Part shown: piece by piece, positions 55,781 to 64,000 of the stretch | Layout of the letters: each line of letters opens with the position of its first letter | Position numbering within the stretch: position 1 is the stretch's first letter | Origin: Candidatus Thiosymbion ectosymbiont of Catanema sp. Cochon2018 | GTDB taxonomy: Bacteria; Pseudomonadota; Gammaproteobacteria; Chromatiales; Chromatiaceae | Length of the DNA stretch: 64,000 bases | Direction of reading: 5' to 3' | NCBI GenBank assembly: GCA_011392765.1 | Contig: WYCW01000004.1 | Location: 1-64,000, forward strand | Translations under genes and position numbers: made by a program | Notes under the pieces: model-generated | Seen by the model: only the letters and a program-made list of their open reading frames with translations | The model's database searches: none | What the model was told of the DNA's origin: nothing

Positions 55781-56206
55781 ATGCCGGCCCTCGAAGCAAA
55801 ATATATCATTCAAGCGGTCGAGGACGCATTCAGCGAGTCGGCGGCGTCGGCGGTGCTGGTGTCCCGGGTCAGGGAGCGCCCACGGCGATTTTACGTGACG
55901 GCGGGAGAGGTATCCCTTCCGGTTTGGATATACATCCGGACGCTGACTCATGGTGGGGGTGCCGCCAGGCCAGCGGATGAATATCGGATTCAGCTCACTT
56001 CCGTCACACCGCCGCTACCGGAGAATCCTGATGGACCTACGTTGTTACTCGGCTACGAGCCGGACACAAAATGCTTCGCGGGATTTGACCTGCGGAACCA
56101 GGGCTGTTTTTGTCTTACAATAACGGCATGGCCAGACCGAAGAAACAAAATCCCAGAAGCAAGTTGGTCAATTTTCGGCTTACCGATTCGAAGGCGCTTG
56201 CCATAA
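55781..56206 (+). pseudogene. N-terminal fragment of a restriction-endonuclease-type protein
   Basis: From ATG 55781 about 105 codons read MPALEAKYIIQAVEDAFSES, FYVTAGEVSLPVWIYIRTLT, HGGGAARPADEYRIQLT, LLLGYEPDTKCFAGFDLRNQ. I recall this THGGGAAR-EYRIQ-LLLG-F-GFD pattern as the N-terminal module of a family of HNH or other restriction endonucleases next to DNA methylases. Complete members are 250 residues or more. After LRNQ the sequence loses similarity and runs into the RHH-TPR frame. Probably a remnant. Confidence 0.5.
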
Positions 56207-56784
56207 AGGAAAAACTCGGAGATCAAGGCCCGTCAGTTGCTACAACCCTAAATCAGTTGGCACAAGTTTATTCTGCAATGGGGCAGTTTCAGCAGGCAGA
56301 GAAGCTGTACGAAAAATCTCTCTCTATGGTGGAAAGAATTGGTGACAAAAATGCCGAGGCTATTGCACTGAGTAATCTGGCATCCGTATATGCTAGTCAG
56401 AGCCGCCTAAGCGAAGCAGAGGCCCTTTATAGTAAGGCCCTTGAAATTCAAAAGGAATCAGGTAACTGGCAAAGTGCCACAACATATAATAATCTGGGGA
56501 ATCTGTATTTTTCTCTTCATGATTTAGGTAAAGCGCACGATGCTTTTCAAAAATCGGCGGCGTTGCTGAGAGAGCACTTAGGTGATGACCATCCGGATAC
56601 CTCCAGTGTGCTAAGTAATCTAGCCTACGTGTTGGATGAAGAAGGGAAAAATGAAGAAGCGGCAGTACTGTTTAGGGAGAGTCTGGAAAATCTTAAAAAC
56701 ACACTGGGGATCAATCACCCCTATGTAATACGATTGGCCGAACGAGAGCGGAGCCTGACAAAAAGCTCCAGCGGACGTTCTTAA
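56128..56784 (+). CDS. Ribbon-helix-helix N-terminus joined to TPR repeats (chimeric)
   Basis: 218 residues from ATG 56128. Residues 1-20 (MARPKKQNPRSKLVNFRLTD) resemble the first strand of ribbon-helix-helix proteins of plasmid mobilisation. From residue 32 on there are four to five tetratricopeptide repeats (VATTLNQLAQVYSAMGQFQQ, ALSNLASVYASQSRLSEAEA, TYNNLGNLYFSLHDLGKAHD, VLSNLAYVLDEEGKNEEAAV). The two parts are not normally fused. It begins inside the end of the restriction-type fragment. Either a recent fusion or a remnant of a larger TPR effector protein with a false start. Confidence 0.6.
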   Translation: MARPKKQNPRSKLVNFRLTDSKALAIKEKLGDQGPSVATTLNQLAQVYSAMGQFQQAEKLYEKSLSMVERIGDKNAEAIALSNLASVYASQSRLSEAEALYSKALEIQKESGNWQSATTYNNLGNLYFSLHDLGKAHDAFQKSAALLREHLGDDHPDTSSVLSNLAYVLDEEGKNEEAAVLFRESLENLKNTLGINHPYVIRLAERERSLTKSSSGRS

Positions 56785-56785
56785 G

Positions 56786-56850
56786 AAACTGTCTAAAAAA
56801 AGGACCGTAGGCTGGGTTGCGGCCAGGGACGGCCAAAACCCAGCAATACC
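56786..56850 (+). repeat. Half MITE end plus AGGCTGGGT repeat
   Basis: GAAACTGTCTAAAAAAAGGA followed by GTAGGCTGGGTTGCGGCC, the same composition as 31310-31375. No right end. It lies 15 bp before the CDC48 start. Confidence 0.55.
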
Positions 56851-56864
56851 CTTGACCTACCCTT

Positions 56865-58991
56865 ATGCCGAATCCGTCTTCAACCTCCCTGCGTTTCAAA
56901 GTTGCCGAGGCCCTCGCGCGGGATGTAGGCCGGGCCGTGGCCCGCCTGGACCCCGATGATATGCGCACCCTGGGGCTGGAAATCGGTGATTTCGTCGAGG
57001 TCAGGGGCAAGTCCGGAACTCCGTGCAAGGTACTGCCGGCACATAAGGAGGCACGTGGCCGGAGGCACGTGCAGCTCGACGGGCTGACCCGCGGCAATAC
57101 GGGGGTCTCCCTCGGTGAGACGGTGGAGCTGCGGGCCACCGCGTGCGAGCCGGCCCGCCAGGTGGGGCTGGCGCCCATCGATACCATCCCTCGGGAGCGG
57201 GATTTGCCCTATATCGGCAGTCTGCTGGATGGCCTGCCCGTCCGGAGCGGGGATCGCGTTCGTGCCACCCTGTTCGGCAACCGGGCGGCCGACTTCCGCG
57301 TGGTCTCCACCGCGCCCAAGGGGACGGTGGTAATCAACCCGACGACCCGGCTGATGGTGAGCGAGGCGCAGCAGGGCGAAGCCACCGCCCAGGCCCCGAG
57401 CTACGAGGACGTTGCGGGGTTGCGGCCCCAACTCCGGCGCATCCGCGAGATGATCGAGCTGCCGCTGCGGTATCCGGAGGTCTTCGAGCGGCTGGGGATC
57501 GCCGCCCCCAAAGGGGTGTTGCTGCATGGTCCGCCCGGTTGCGGCAAGACCCTGATCGCGCGCGCCATCGCCCACGAGACGGACGCCGCCTTTTTTACCG
57601 TCAGCGGTCCGGAGGTAATCCATAAATTCTACGGCGAGAGCGAGGCGCAGCTACGTAAGCTGTTCGCAGCGGCCGAGCGCAAGGCGCCGTCCATTCTGTT
57701 CCTCGACGAGATCGACGCCATCGCCCCCAAGCGCGAGCGGGTGCAGGGAGAGGTGGAAAAGCGGGTGGTGGCCCAGCTCCTGGCGCTGATGGATGGTCTC
57801 AAGCGGCGCGCCCGCATCATCGTCATCGCGGCGACGAACTTGCCCCAGGTCTTGGACCCGGCCCTGCGCCGGCCGGGACGCTTCGACCGCGAGATCGCCA
57901 TCTCTATCCCCGGCCGCCCCGAGCGGCGGGAGATCCTCGACGTACACAGTCGCGGCATGCCGCTCGCCGACCCGGTGGTCCTCGACGACCTGGCCGAACG
58001 CACCCACGGCTTCGTCGGCGCCGACCTGGAGGCCCTGTGTCGGGAGGCCGCCATGGCGAGCCTGCGTCGTATTTTGCCCGCGGTAGATTTCGAGTTGGCG
58101 CGGATCCCCTATGAGCTGCTGCGTGACTTGCAGGTCCGGGATGCCGATTTCGAGGCGGCGCTGCGGGAGGTGGAGCCCTCGGCCATCCGTGAGGTATTCG
58201 TGGAAGTGCCCAGCGTCCATTGGACGGACGTAGGGGGGCTGACGGCGGTCAAGCAACGCCTGATAGAGCTGCTGCAATGGCCTTTGACCCGTCCCGAGTT
58301 GTTCCGGGCGGCCGGGGTGGAGCCGTCCAAAGGGATCCTGCTGGCCGGTCCGCCTGGCTGCGGCAAGACGCTGTTGGCCCGCGCCCTGGCCACCGAGACC
58401 CAGGGCAATTTTATCTCGGTAAAAGGACCGGCCCTCCTGTCGAAGTTCGTCGGCGAGTCGGAGCGGGAAGTGCGTGAGGTGTTTCGGAAGGCCCGGCAGG
58501 CCGCGCCCTGTATCCTGTTTTTCGACGAGATCGACGCCCTGCTGCCGGTCCGTTCCACCTCCTCCGCCGAGTCCCAGGTCAGCGAACGGGTGCTGGCCCA
58601 ATTTCTGACCGAGCTGGACGGTATCGAAGAACTCAAGGGAGTTTTGGTGCTCGGCGCCACCAACCGCCTGGATCGGCTGGACCCGGCGGCGATCCGGGCC
58701 GGGCGCTTCGATGCGATCGTTGAAGTGCCGCTGCCCGATGCGGCCGCGCGGCGGGAGATCCTCGGCATTCACCTGGTGCGGCGTCCCGTCGCCGAGGACC
58801 TGCAGGTCGCAGATCTGGTGGACCCGAGCGACGGACTGAGCGCCGCCGAGATCGCCACGGCCTGTAATCGCGCAGCCCTGGCGGCAGTACGCCGCTGTGT
58901 GGCGGAACCGGGCACCGCGCCGCACATCCGGGGCACCGATCTGCGGGCGGCACTGGACTCCGTGCGGGCCGAGCATCGGTTGGAGATCTAA
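56865..58991 (+). CDS. CDC48 family AAA ATPase
   Basis: 708 residues: N-terminal double-psi barrel-like domain (FKVAEALARDVGRAVARLDP), then two AAA modules. First Walker A at about 223 (GPPGCGKTLIARAI) and Walker B LFLDEIDAIAP at about 279; second Walker A at about 495 (GPPGCGKTLLARAL) and Walker B LFFDEIDALLP at about 551. Both arginine-finger regions (RRPGRFDREI, IRAGRFDAIV) are present. It is a hexameric unfoldase like VAT/p97. The link with Hsp20 suggests protein quality control. The stop TAA abuts a family A element (CTAACGAGG). Confidence 0.94.
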   Translation: MPNPSSTSLRFKVAEALARDVGRAVARLDPDDMRTLGLEIGDFVEVRGKSGTPCKVLPAHKEARGRRHVQLDGLTRGNTGVSLGETVELRATACEPARQVGLAPIDTIPRERDLPYIGSLLDGLPVRSGDRVRATLFGNRAADFRVVSTAPKGTVVINPTTRLMVSEAQQGEATAQAPSYEDVAGLRPQLRRIREMIELPLRYPEVFERLGIAAPKGVLLHGPPGCGKTLIARAIAHETDAAFFTVSGPEVIHKFYGESEAQLRKLFAAAERKAPSILFLDEIDAIAPKRERVQGEVEKRVVAQLLALMDGLKRRARIIVIAATNLPQVLDPALRRPGRFDREIAISIPGRPERREILDVHSRGMPLADPVVLDDLAERTHGFVGADLEALCREAAMASLRRILPAVDFELARIPYELLRDLQVRDADFEAALREVEPSAIREVFVEVPSVHWTDVGGLTAVKQRLIELLQWPLTRPELFRAAGVEPSKGILLAGPPGCGKTLLARALATETQGNFISVKGPALLSKFVGESEREVREVFRKARQAAPCILFFDEIDALLPVRSTSSAESQVSERVLAQFLTELDGIEELKGVLVLGATNRLDRLDPAAIRAGRFDAIVEVPLPDAAARREILGIHLVRRPVAEDLQVADLVDPSDGLSAAEIATACNRAALAAVRRCVAEPGTAPHIRGTDLRAALDSVRAEHRLEI

Positions 58992-59208
58992 CGAGGCTTC
59001 GCCTCAGACCGACGAGGTTGGGTAACGAACCGCACCGAAGAACCACGGATGGACACGGATAAACACGGATGTGATCCGTGTTTATCTGTGTCTGCCTCCG
59101 TGGTTCAAAGGATTTGCGATTCCCGCCCAAGCAAGAGGCAGAACTATTTGTGTGCAGCGCACAAACTTGACTCATTGGTAAAGATGCAGGTCCCTCAAGG
59201 AATCCTAG
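58988..59208 (-). mobile_element. Palindromic element family A, copy 9 (inverted), plus partial copy to 59235
   Basis: Starts CTAACGAGGCTTCGCCTCAG (CTAG changed to CTAA at the CDC48 stop) and ends CCCTCAAGGAATCCTAG. The inner hairpin is AACCACGGATGGACACGGAT and complement. At 59205 a second family A end (CTAGCGAGGCTTCGCCTCAG) follows but breaks off at 59235. Confidence 0.82.
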
Positions 59209-59239
59209 CGAGGCTTCGCCTCAGACCGACGAGTGCCCA

Positions 59240-59547
59240 ACGCGAGCTTCATCGCGAAACTCCAATCTGACGCGGTTCCTGCCTGCCTGTCCCGTCCATG
59301 GGACGGTAGACAGGTCCATGGGACGGCACCTGCCTGCCAGCAGAGGCAGGTGTCGGCAGGCAGGCGCTCCCCACATCATCGATGCGGTTCGCGGCCCGCT
59401 GTGCCTCCCTGCACAGCAGGCGCTCACCACACCACTGATGCGGTTCGCGCCCGCCGGTAGTGCCATCCTGGACGACCAACCGCGCTCACCGCATCCTACG
59501 TCCATCCTACGGATCCGGCAAAGGGACAAAGCAAAAAGGATATAGGG
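59240..59547. repeat. Nested palindromes, no gene
   Basis: Several overlapping hairpins: GTCCATGGGAC (twice), CCTGCCTGCCAGCAGAGGCA with GTGTCGGCAGGCAGG, and CATCGATGCGGTTCGCGGCC with CACTGATGCGGTTCGCGCCC. This follows the 3' end of the TIR-FGE gene. Its position is where the downstream target-marking structures of a diversity-generating retroelement would be expected, but I cannot identify such a site. Confidence 0.45.
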
Positions 59548-60954
59548 TCAAAGAGTCCTGGCGAGACGAATACCGACGAAGTTGATGGCAACATCCGCGG
59601 TGTACCTGAGGCGGTAGGCGGAGCGCAGCCCCCACGGGTCGTTGACCCAGCCGCCCCCGCGCAGCACACGCCGGGCGCAGTCGCCGCCGTTCTCCTCACC
59701 CCAGGCACTGCCGTCGGACGGGGCGCCCTGGTAGCTGCTGTGCCAACAATCCTGGGTCCACTCCCAGACATTGCCGGCGACCTCATGGAGCCCCCAGGGA
59801 TTGGCCGGCAGGCTGCCGGCCGGGACCGTCCGTTGCCGCCAGATCCCGGTCCTGGCCCCGCAGTCGTTGTAATCGTAGTTGCCGTTGTAGTTGGCCTGGT
59901 CGGTGTGGATACAATTACCGGTCCGAAAGGGGGTCGAGGTGCCGGCCCGGGCGGCGTACTCCCACTCGGCCTCGGTAGGCAAACGGTAGCTCTCGCCGGT
60001 CTGAGCACTCAGCCAGGCCGCATATGCCGTGGCGTCCTTCCAGGAGACATTGATCACCGGCTGTTTGCCCCGACCCCAGCCCTCGTCGTTCGGCTTCCTG
60101 CGTCCCGTAGCCTTGGCGAAGCGGTCGTATTCGGCAAAAGTGACCTCAGTACGGCCGATGGCGAAGGGACGCAGGGTCACCGGATGGACCGGTCCCTCGT
60201 CATCATCGCGCTTGGGCTCGTCCGGGGGGGAGCCCAATTGGAAGCTGCCGCCGGGGATGACGACCATCGCCGGTCCCGGTGAACCGTCCTCGAGGGTATC
60301 GTGGAAAACAGTCAGGGGTTCTTTGTCGAACAGCCAGATGATGCCCCCAACCAACGTCCCGATGACAACCACAATCAGCCCGGCTACGCCGATCCACCGT
60401 CGGGGCGAGACTGGTGGCTTTAGGTTCTCTCCAGGCGACGGAGACGGACCGGGCGGTGGCGAGGGCGGGTCGACAGTCTCAGGAGTGTCCGCCGGCGGAT
60501 CTTGAAGGGCGTTTGGTACGGACTTTGGTTTCGATTCTGAAGGCAGATCGGGCAGTGGGGGCGGACCGGCGATCCTGGCAATGTCTGCCAGCAGGGCTTG
60601 AAATGCAGCGGTATCCAGAGCACCTGCCCGGCCCACTAGGCTGCGGGTGTGGACATGACGGAACTCCAGGGGAAGCTCGATCTCCTCGTCGATCCGGATG
60701 GAAACGAATTTTCCGTGGTCATACGCCCAGGACGATTCCGCACGCACCCACCTAGAGGCGACCGAGTGTCCCGACCAAACGGCGACGACGCATTGCACCT
60801 TTTCCAGTGTGCTCTCGATGCGCTCATCAAAGCGCTCGCCGGCGCGTATCTCCAGGTCCCACCAGACCTGATGGCCCTCGGCTTTCAGGGCATCGACCAG
60901 GGGCTCGACCCGTCGGCGGTCCTGTTGCGAGTAGCTGATGAAGATGTCGGCCAT
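59548..60954 (-). CDS. TIR domain, membrane helix and FGE/C-type-lectin-fold protein
   Basis: 468 residues. A TIR domain at 1-125 (MADIFISYSQQDRRRVEPLV, WWDLEIRAGERFD) has Glu73 in RWVRAESSWA at the NADase position. A proline-rich linker (135-185) and one membrane helix (about 187-211) lead to a formylglycine-generating-enzyme type domain (GPAMVVIPGGSFQLGSPPDE; YRLPTEAEWEYAARAGTSTP; GNVWEWTQDCW). The last 40 residues (RVLRGGGWVNDPWGLRSAYR to GIRLARTL) have the form of the variable region of C-type-lectin-fold proteins diversified by retroelements. The copper-binding cysteines of true FGE are not seen, so it is probably a ligand-binding domain outside the membrane, with an NAD-cleaving effector inside. 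Confidence 0.88.
   Translation of the reverse strand: MADIFISYSQQDRRRVEPLVDALKAEGHQVWWDLEIRAGERFDERIESTLEKVQCVVAVWSGHSVASRWVRAESSWAYDHGKFVSIRIDEEIELPLEFRHVHTRSLVGRAGALDTAAFQALLADIARIAGPPPLPDLPSESKPKSVPNALQDPPADTPETVDPPSPPPGPSPSPGENLKPPVSPRRWIGVAGLIVVVIGTLVGGIIWLFDKEPLTVFHDTLEDGSPGPAMVVIPGGSFQLGSPPDEPKRDDDEGPVHPVTLRPFAIGRTEVTFAEYDRFAKATGRRKPNDEGWGRGKQPVINVSWKDATAYAAWLSAQTGESYRLPTEAEWEYAARAGTSTPFRTGNCIHTDQANYNGNYDYNDCGARTGIWRQRTVPAGSLPANPWGLHEVAGNVWEWTQDCWHSSYQGAPSDGSAWGEENGGDCARRVLRGGGWVNDPWGLRSAYRLRYTADVAINFVGIRLARTL
59551..59670 (-). other. Candidate DGR variable region (C-terminus of the TIR-FGE protein)
   Basis: The coding strand from GTGCTGCGCGGGGGCGGC to the stop encodes WVNDPWGLRSAYRLRYTADV then AINFVGIRLAR. 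At the positions where relatives often show Asn runs, the codons here are GTC, AAC, GAC, TAC, CTC, TAC, ACC, GCC, ATC, AAC, TTC and GTC. Nearly all end in C and can derive from AAC by changing only the adenines, the signature of adenine-specific mutagenesis. No template repeat or dedicated reverse transcriptase is seen in this window. Confidence 0.5.
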
Positions 60955-61471
60955 GTCTCCGCAGGTCCTGTTCTTCGTTCTCTCGCCCGGCGGACGTGGA
61001 TTAAATCAGGGAGGATGACCCCATGACAACCCAACGCGAGAGGTAACGATATCCTCTCACCCAAAGTCAAGGTCAATACCATCTTCGGATCCCCCGGAGC
61101 AGGGCAACCGAATGATAACTCGACAGAAAGCAATGGGTTACATTGATGCATCAGGCATCCGAACGGGAACCTGAACGATCGGTAAGAGTTGCCTGCGTAG
61201 GTTTCGGCGCGCGAAGCGTTCCGCCCACGGAAGTAGGTTGGGCAAAGCCCGGCAGGGACGGTGGGCGTGCCCAACAACGGTGTTGGGCACGAGCCATCCC
61301 TGGCCCTTTGCCCAACCTACTCGACTCGCTCCCACGCCAACATCTTGTTTCAGCAGGGATTATCATTCGGTTGCCCTGGTCCCCCGGAGCCCGTCCCTAT
61401 GGGGCGACTTTCAGCCGCGCAACAGTTTGAACCGCAAAGGCGCAAAGGATAGGATGTGGTGAGCGTGCAGA
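60955..61471. repeat. Spacer with GTAGGTTGGGCAAAGC repeat
   Basis: No gene. GTAGGTTGGGCAAAGCCCGG (61232) and CTTTGCCCAACCTACTCGAC (61307) form an inverted repeat around GGGCGTGCCCAACAACGGTG. TCGGATCCCCCGGAGCAGGG (61085) and TGGTCCCCCGGAGCCCGTCC-type sequence (61377) with GCAACCGAATGATAA / TTATCATTCGGTTGC form a further outer inverted pair. The remainder shows nothing. Confidence 0.55.
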
Positions 61472-61972
61472 CTAACGGATCTCCACCAGGGTCCCGGCCG
61501 GAACCAGATCGAAGAGCTCGATCAGGTCCCGATTGTGCATGCGAATACAACCATGGGAGCAAGGCACCCCCAGGGGTTCCGTATCCGGGCAACCATGAAT
61601 ATAGATATAGCGCCGCAAAGTATCCACGCATCCGCCCCGGTTACGCCCGGACTCCAGGCCGGTAAGCCAGAGGATACGGGTCAGGATCCAGTCCCGCTCG
61701 GGATATTGTTCCGCCAACTTCGCGTCATGGATCTCGCCCGTCGCCCGTCGCCCCACGAACACCGCGCCCTCCGGACAGCCGGCTCCGATCCGGATACGTA
61801 CCCGGTGCAACCCGCGGGGCGTGCAACCGCTGTCCTGCTGCTCGCCGGGGCCGTTGCGGGCGGTAGAGACCCGATACCGTCTCCGCACCCGATCCCCCTC
61901 CAGGAGCACCAGGGTCTGAGCGGCGAGATCAACCAGGATGCGCCTAGTACATCGTTTCATTCTATCTTGCAT
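61472..61972 (-). CDS. YkuD-type L,D-transpeptidase with element-derived N-terminus
   Basis: 166 residues. The catalytic motif is YIHGCPDTEPLGVPCSHGCI followed by RM, with Cys142 as nucleophile and His126. No signal peptide in the present frame. The first ten codons (MQDRMKRCTR) are read from the end of a family H element at 61945-62052, so the start codon is element-derived; the family-like sequence begins at ILVDLAAQTLVLLEGDR. Short stand-alone members of this type occur in many Proteobacteria and may modify murein or attach lipoproteins. Without an export signal, activity in the periplasm is doubtful unless it is exported otherwise. Confidence 0.85.
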   Translation of the reverse strand: MQDRMKRCTRRILVDLAAQTLVLLEGDRVRRRYRVSTARNGPGEQQDSGCTPRGLHRVRIRIGAGCPEGAVFVGRRATGEIHDAKLAEQYPERDWILTRILWLTGLESGRNRGGCVDTLRRYIYIHGCPDTEPLGVPCSHGCIRMHNRDLIELFDLVPAGTLVEIR

Positions 61973-62052
61973 GTCAACAATCTGATTTTATTTTATAAAT
62001 CATTATGTTATATGCTTTCAAGCATGCAAAATAGACTGAAACGGGGTACTAG
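61945..62052. mobile_element. Palindromic element family H, copy 3
   Basis: CTAGTACATCGTTTCATTCT on the left and AGACTGAAACGGGGTACTAG on the right. The short AT-rich inner part contains GCATGTCAAC/ATGCTTTCAAGCAT. It provides the start codon of the L,D-transpeptidase on the minus strand. Joined through CTAG to family A copy 11. Confidence 0.8.
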
Positions 62053-62293
62053 GATTCCTTGAGGGACCCGGATCTTTACCAATGAGTCAAGTTTGTGCAC
62101 GGCACAAAAACTCACCTCTCCTCATGCAGCGCTTGAGGGTATTGCGCCCATTGTTTTTATCCGCAGATTACGCAGATTTTCGCAGATTAAGAATAGAAAT
62201 AATCTGCGAAAATCTGCGAAAATCTGCGGATAACAAGTTTGTTCGCTGCACAAAAAATTCACGCCTCGTCGGTCTGAGGCAACGCCTCGCTAG
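62049..62293 (+). mobile_element. Palindromic element family A, copy 11
   Basis: Almost identical to copy 6 at 16691, with the CCGCAGATTACGCAGATT inner hairpin. Ends CTAGGATTCCTTGAGGGACC and GAGGCAACGCCTCGCTAG. Confidence 0.85.
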
Positions 62294-62362
62294 GTCGTGT
62301 TGACATTCAAGCCAAACAGATCAAGTTCATTTGTAGTTCTCCGAACCCCGATCACCCGCGCC

Positions 62363-63193
62363 ATGTCCAGCCCCAATCCCAGGGTTGCCGCCGTCCAGAT
62401 GACGACCGGACCCAACCTCAGCGCCAACCTGCAGGAGGCGGAACGCCTGGTCCGCGAGGCCGCGGACGCCGGTGCCGCCTTGGTCGTGTTGCCCGAAAAC
62501 TTTGCCTTCATGGGAAGGCGGATGCAGGACGTACTCCCGCTGTGCGAACGGGACGGCGACGGGCGGTTGCAGTCATTCCTCTCCGAGGCAGCCGCTCGGT
62601 ACGGAGTCTGGATCGTCGGCGGCACCATTCCCTTGATTACCGAGGATCCCGGTCGGGTCCGCGCGGCCTCTCTGGTCTTCAACGGACGCGGGGAGCAGGT
62701 CGCCCGTTACGACAAAATCCACCTGTTCGATGTCGATGTCCCCGGCGCCGACGAGCAGTACACGGAGTCCTCTACCATCGAGCCCGGTGCGGATATCATC
62801 GTCCTCGACAGCCCCTGCGGACGGCTCGGTGTGGCGGTCTGTTACGACCTGCGTTTCCCGGAGATGTTCCGGCACATGCTCGACAGCGGCGTGGAGCTGC
62901 TCGCCGTACCTGCCGCCTTTACCGCCATTACGGGCAAGGCCCATTGGGAAACCCTGGTACGGGCCCGCGCCATCGAGAATCTCGCCTACGTGATCGCCGC
63001 CGCCCAGGGGGGCTATCACATCAGTGGCCGCGAGACCCACGGCGACAGTATGATCGTCGACCCCTGGGGCGCGGTGCTTACCCGGATACCCCAGGGTACG
63101 GGCTATATCTGTCATCCGCTGGACAGGGACTTCCAAGTCTCGGTGCGCCGCAGTTTTCCGGCTATCGAGCATCGCCACTTGAAATGCCGGTGA
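62363..63193 (+). CDS. Carbon-nitrogen hydrolase (nitrilase family)
   Basis: 276 residues from ATG 62363; the frame extends upstream into repeat sequence. The catalytic triad is Glu45 (VVLPENFAFM), Lys118 (RYDKIHLFDVDV) and Cys160 (GVAVCYDLRFPEM). The sequence is of the Nit1/NitFhit branch; several such enzymes are deaminated-glutathione or omega-amidases acting as metabolite repair. Cytoplasmic. No operon partner. Confidence 0.93.
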   Translation: MSSPNPRVAAVQMTTGPNLSANLQEAERLVREAADAGAALVVLPENFAFMGRRMQDVLPLCERDGDGRLQSFLSEAAARYGVWIVGGTIPLITEDPGRVRAASLVFNGRGEQVARYDKIHLFDVDVPGADEQYTESSTIEPGADIIVLDSPCGRLGVAVCYDLRFPEMFRHMLDSGVELLAVPAAFTAITGKAHWETLVRARAIENLAYVIAAAQGGYHISGRETHGDSMIVDPWGAVLTRIPQGTGYICHPLDRDFQVSVRRSFPAIEHRHLKCR

Positions 63194-63204
63194 ACGGGAA
63201 TCAT

Positions 63205-63335
63205 GACCTTTATCTGTCCACAGATTAAACGGATTCTCACAGATTGTTTCGTTTTTAATCTGCGGAAATCTGCGTAATCTGCGGATAGATCCGAATCTTT
63301 TTTGTCCGCAGATTACGCAGATTCTCACAGATAGA
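63205..63335. repeat. CCGCAGATTACGCAGATT hairpins, one and a half copies
   Basis: TCCACAGATTAAACGGATTC...AATCTGCGTAATCTGCGGAT followed by GTCCGCAGATTACGCAGATT. Same hairpin that serves as core of family A copies 6 and 11, here without family ends. Lies between the convergent nitrilase and dapB genes and may act as a terminator. Confidence 0.65.
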
Positions 63336-63341
63336 GGCGAT

Positions 63342-64000
<659 letters not shown>

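Overview
This window comes from a gammaproteobacterium with a GC-rich core genome. It is probably from a sulfur-oxidising lineage: a DsrC-type sulfur carrier with both C-terminal cysteines lies at 49078-49374. Core genes are typical Gammaproteobacteria: malate synthase G, glycine cleavage genes, hemE, sbcB, mlaC-murA-hisG, rlmD, dgkA, moaB, mltB, ynbAB and dapB. The dense load of small palindromic mobile elements and broken genes suggests a genome in flux, such as a symbiont or a large-genome sulfur oxidiser. I cannot name the species from this sequence.

Layout. 1-7.8 kb: WD40 fragment, Rpn-type nuclease, glcB, L,D-transpeptidase. 8.0-22.5 kb: the glycine cleavage genes gcvT, gcvH, gcvPA and gcvPB, in order and on one strand, but spread over 14 kb. 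Between them sit a phospholipid cassette (ynbA, ynbB, plsC-like) and an AT-rich accessory island (toxin-antitoxin genes, a Tse2-like toxin, tpx, a decayed HNH nuclease, a TIR protein, DUF6883/DUF4926). dgkA overlaps the end of gcvPB. 22.7-25.2 kb: moaB and mltB. 25.6-30.4 kb: an unusual membrane and signalling locus with two FHA proteins (one fused to an HtrA-like protease), MotA-like and MotB-like channel subunits and a broken PP2C phosphatase. A toxin gene split by a MITE and an IS1 element interrupt it. 31.6-36.9 kb: hemE, smr, sbcB, nucleoside hydrolase, SnoaL-like protein. 37-40 kb: IS110 element, group II intron RT fragment, IS5 fragment. 40.5-45.3 kb: mlaC-murA-hisG, CYTH protein, rlmD. 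45.7-46.7 kb: an IS5-family element inside a palindromic element. 46.8-54.6 kb: retropepsin-like protein, two membrane coiled-coil proteins with DsrC, DUF3050, a GMC oxidoreductase operon with DoxX, and a DUF2282 (bufferin-like) protein with a Lys/Glu-repeat tail. 54.9-64 kb: Hsp20/GvpH, gene-fragment mosaic, CDC48 ATPase, TIR-FGE protein, second L,D-transpeptidase, nitrilase-family hydrolase, dapB (cut by the window edge).

The most striking structural feature is a network of short palindromic elements of at least nine families, named A-J here. Families A, B and H start and end in CTAG, are joined end to end through shared CTAGs, and carry interchangeable inner hairpins. They have altered gene ends: the last residues of GcvT, the stop codons of gcvH and of the MotA-like gene, and the start codon of an L,D-transpeptidase all lie inside them.

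The best candidates for new biology are: the TIR-membrane-FGE protein at 59548-60954, whose C-terminus looks like the variable region of a diversity-generating retroelement; the FHA/protease/MotAB-like/PP2C locus; the DUF2282 protein with its repeat tail; the DsrC-linked membrane coiled-coil pair; and the array of tiny stem-loops upstream of tpx.
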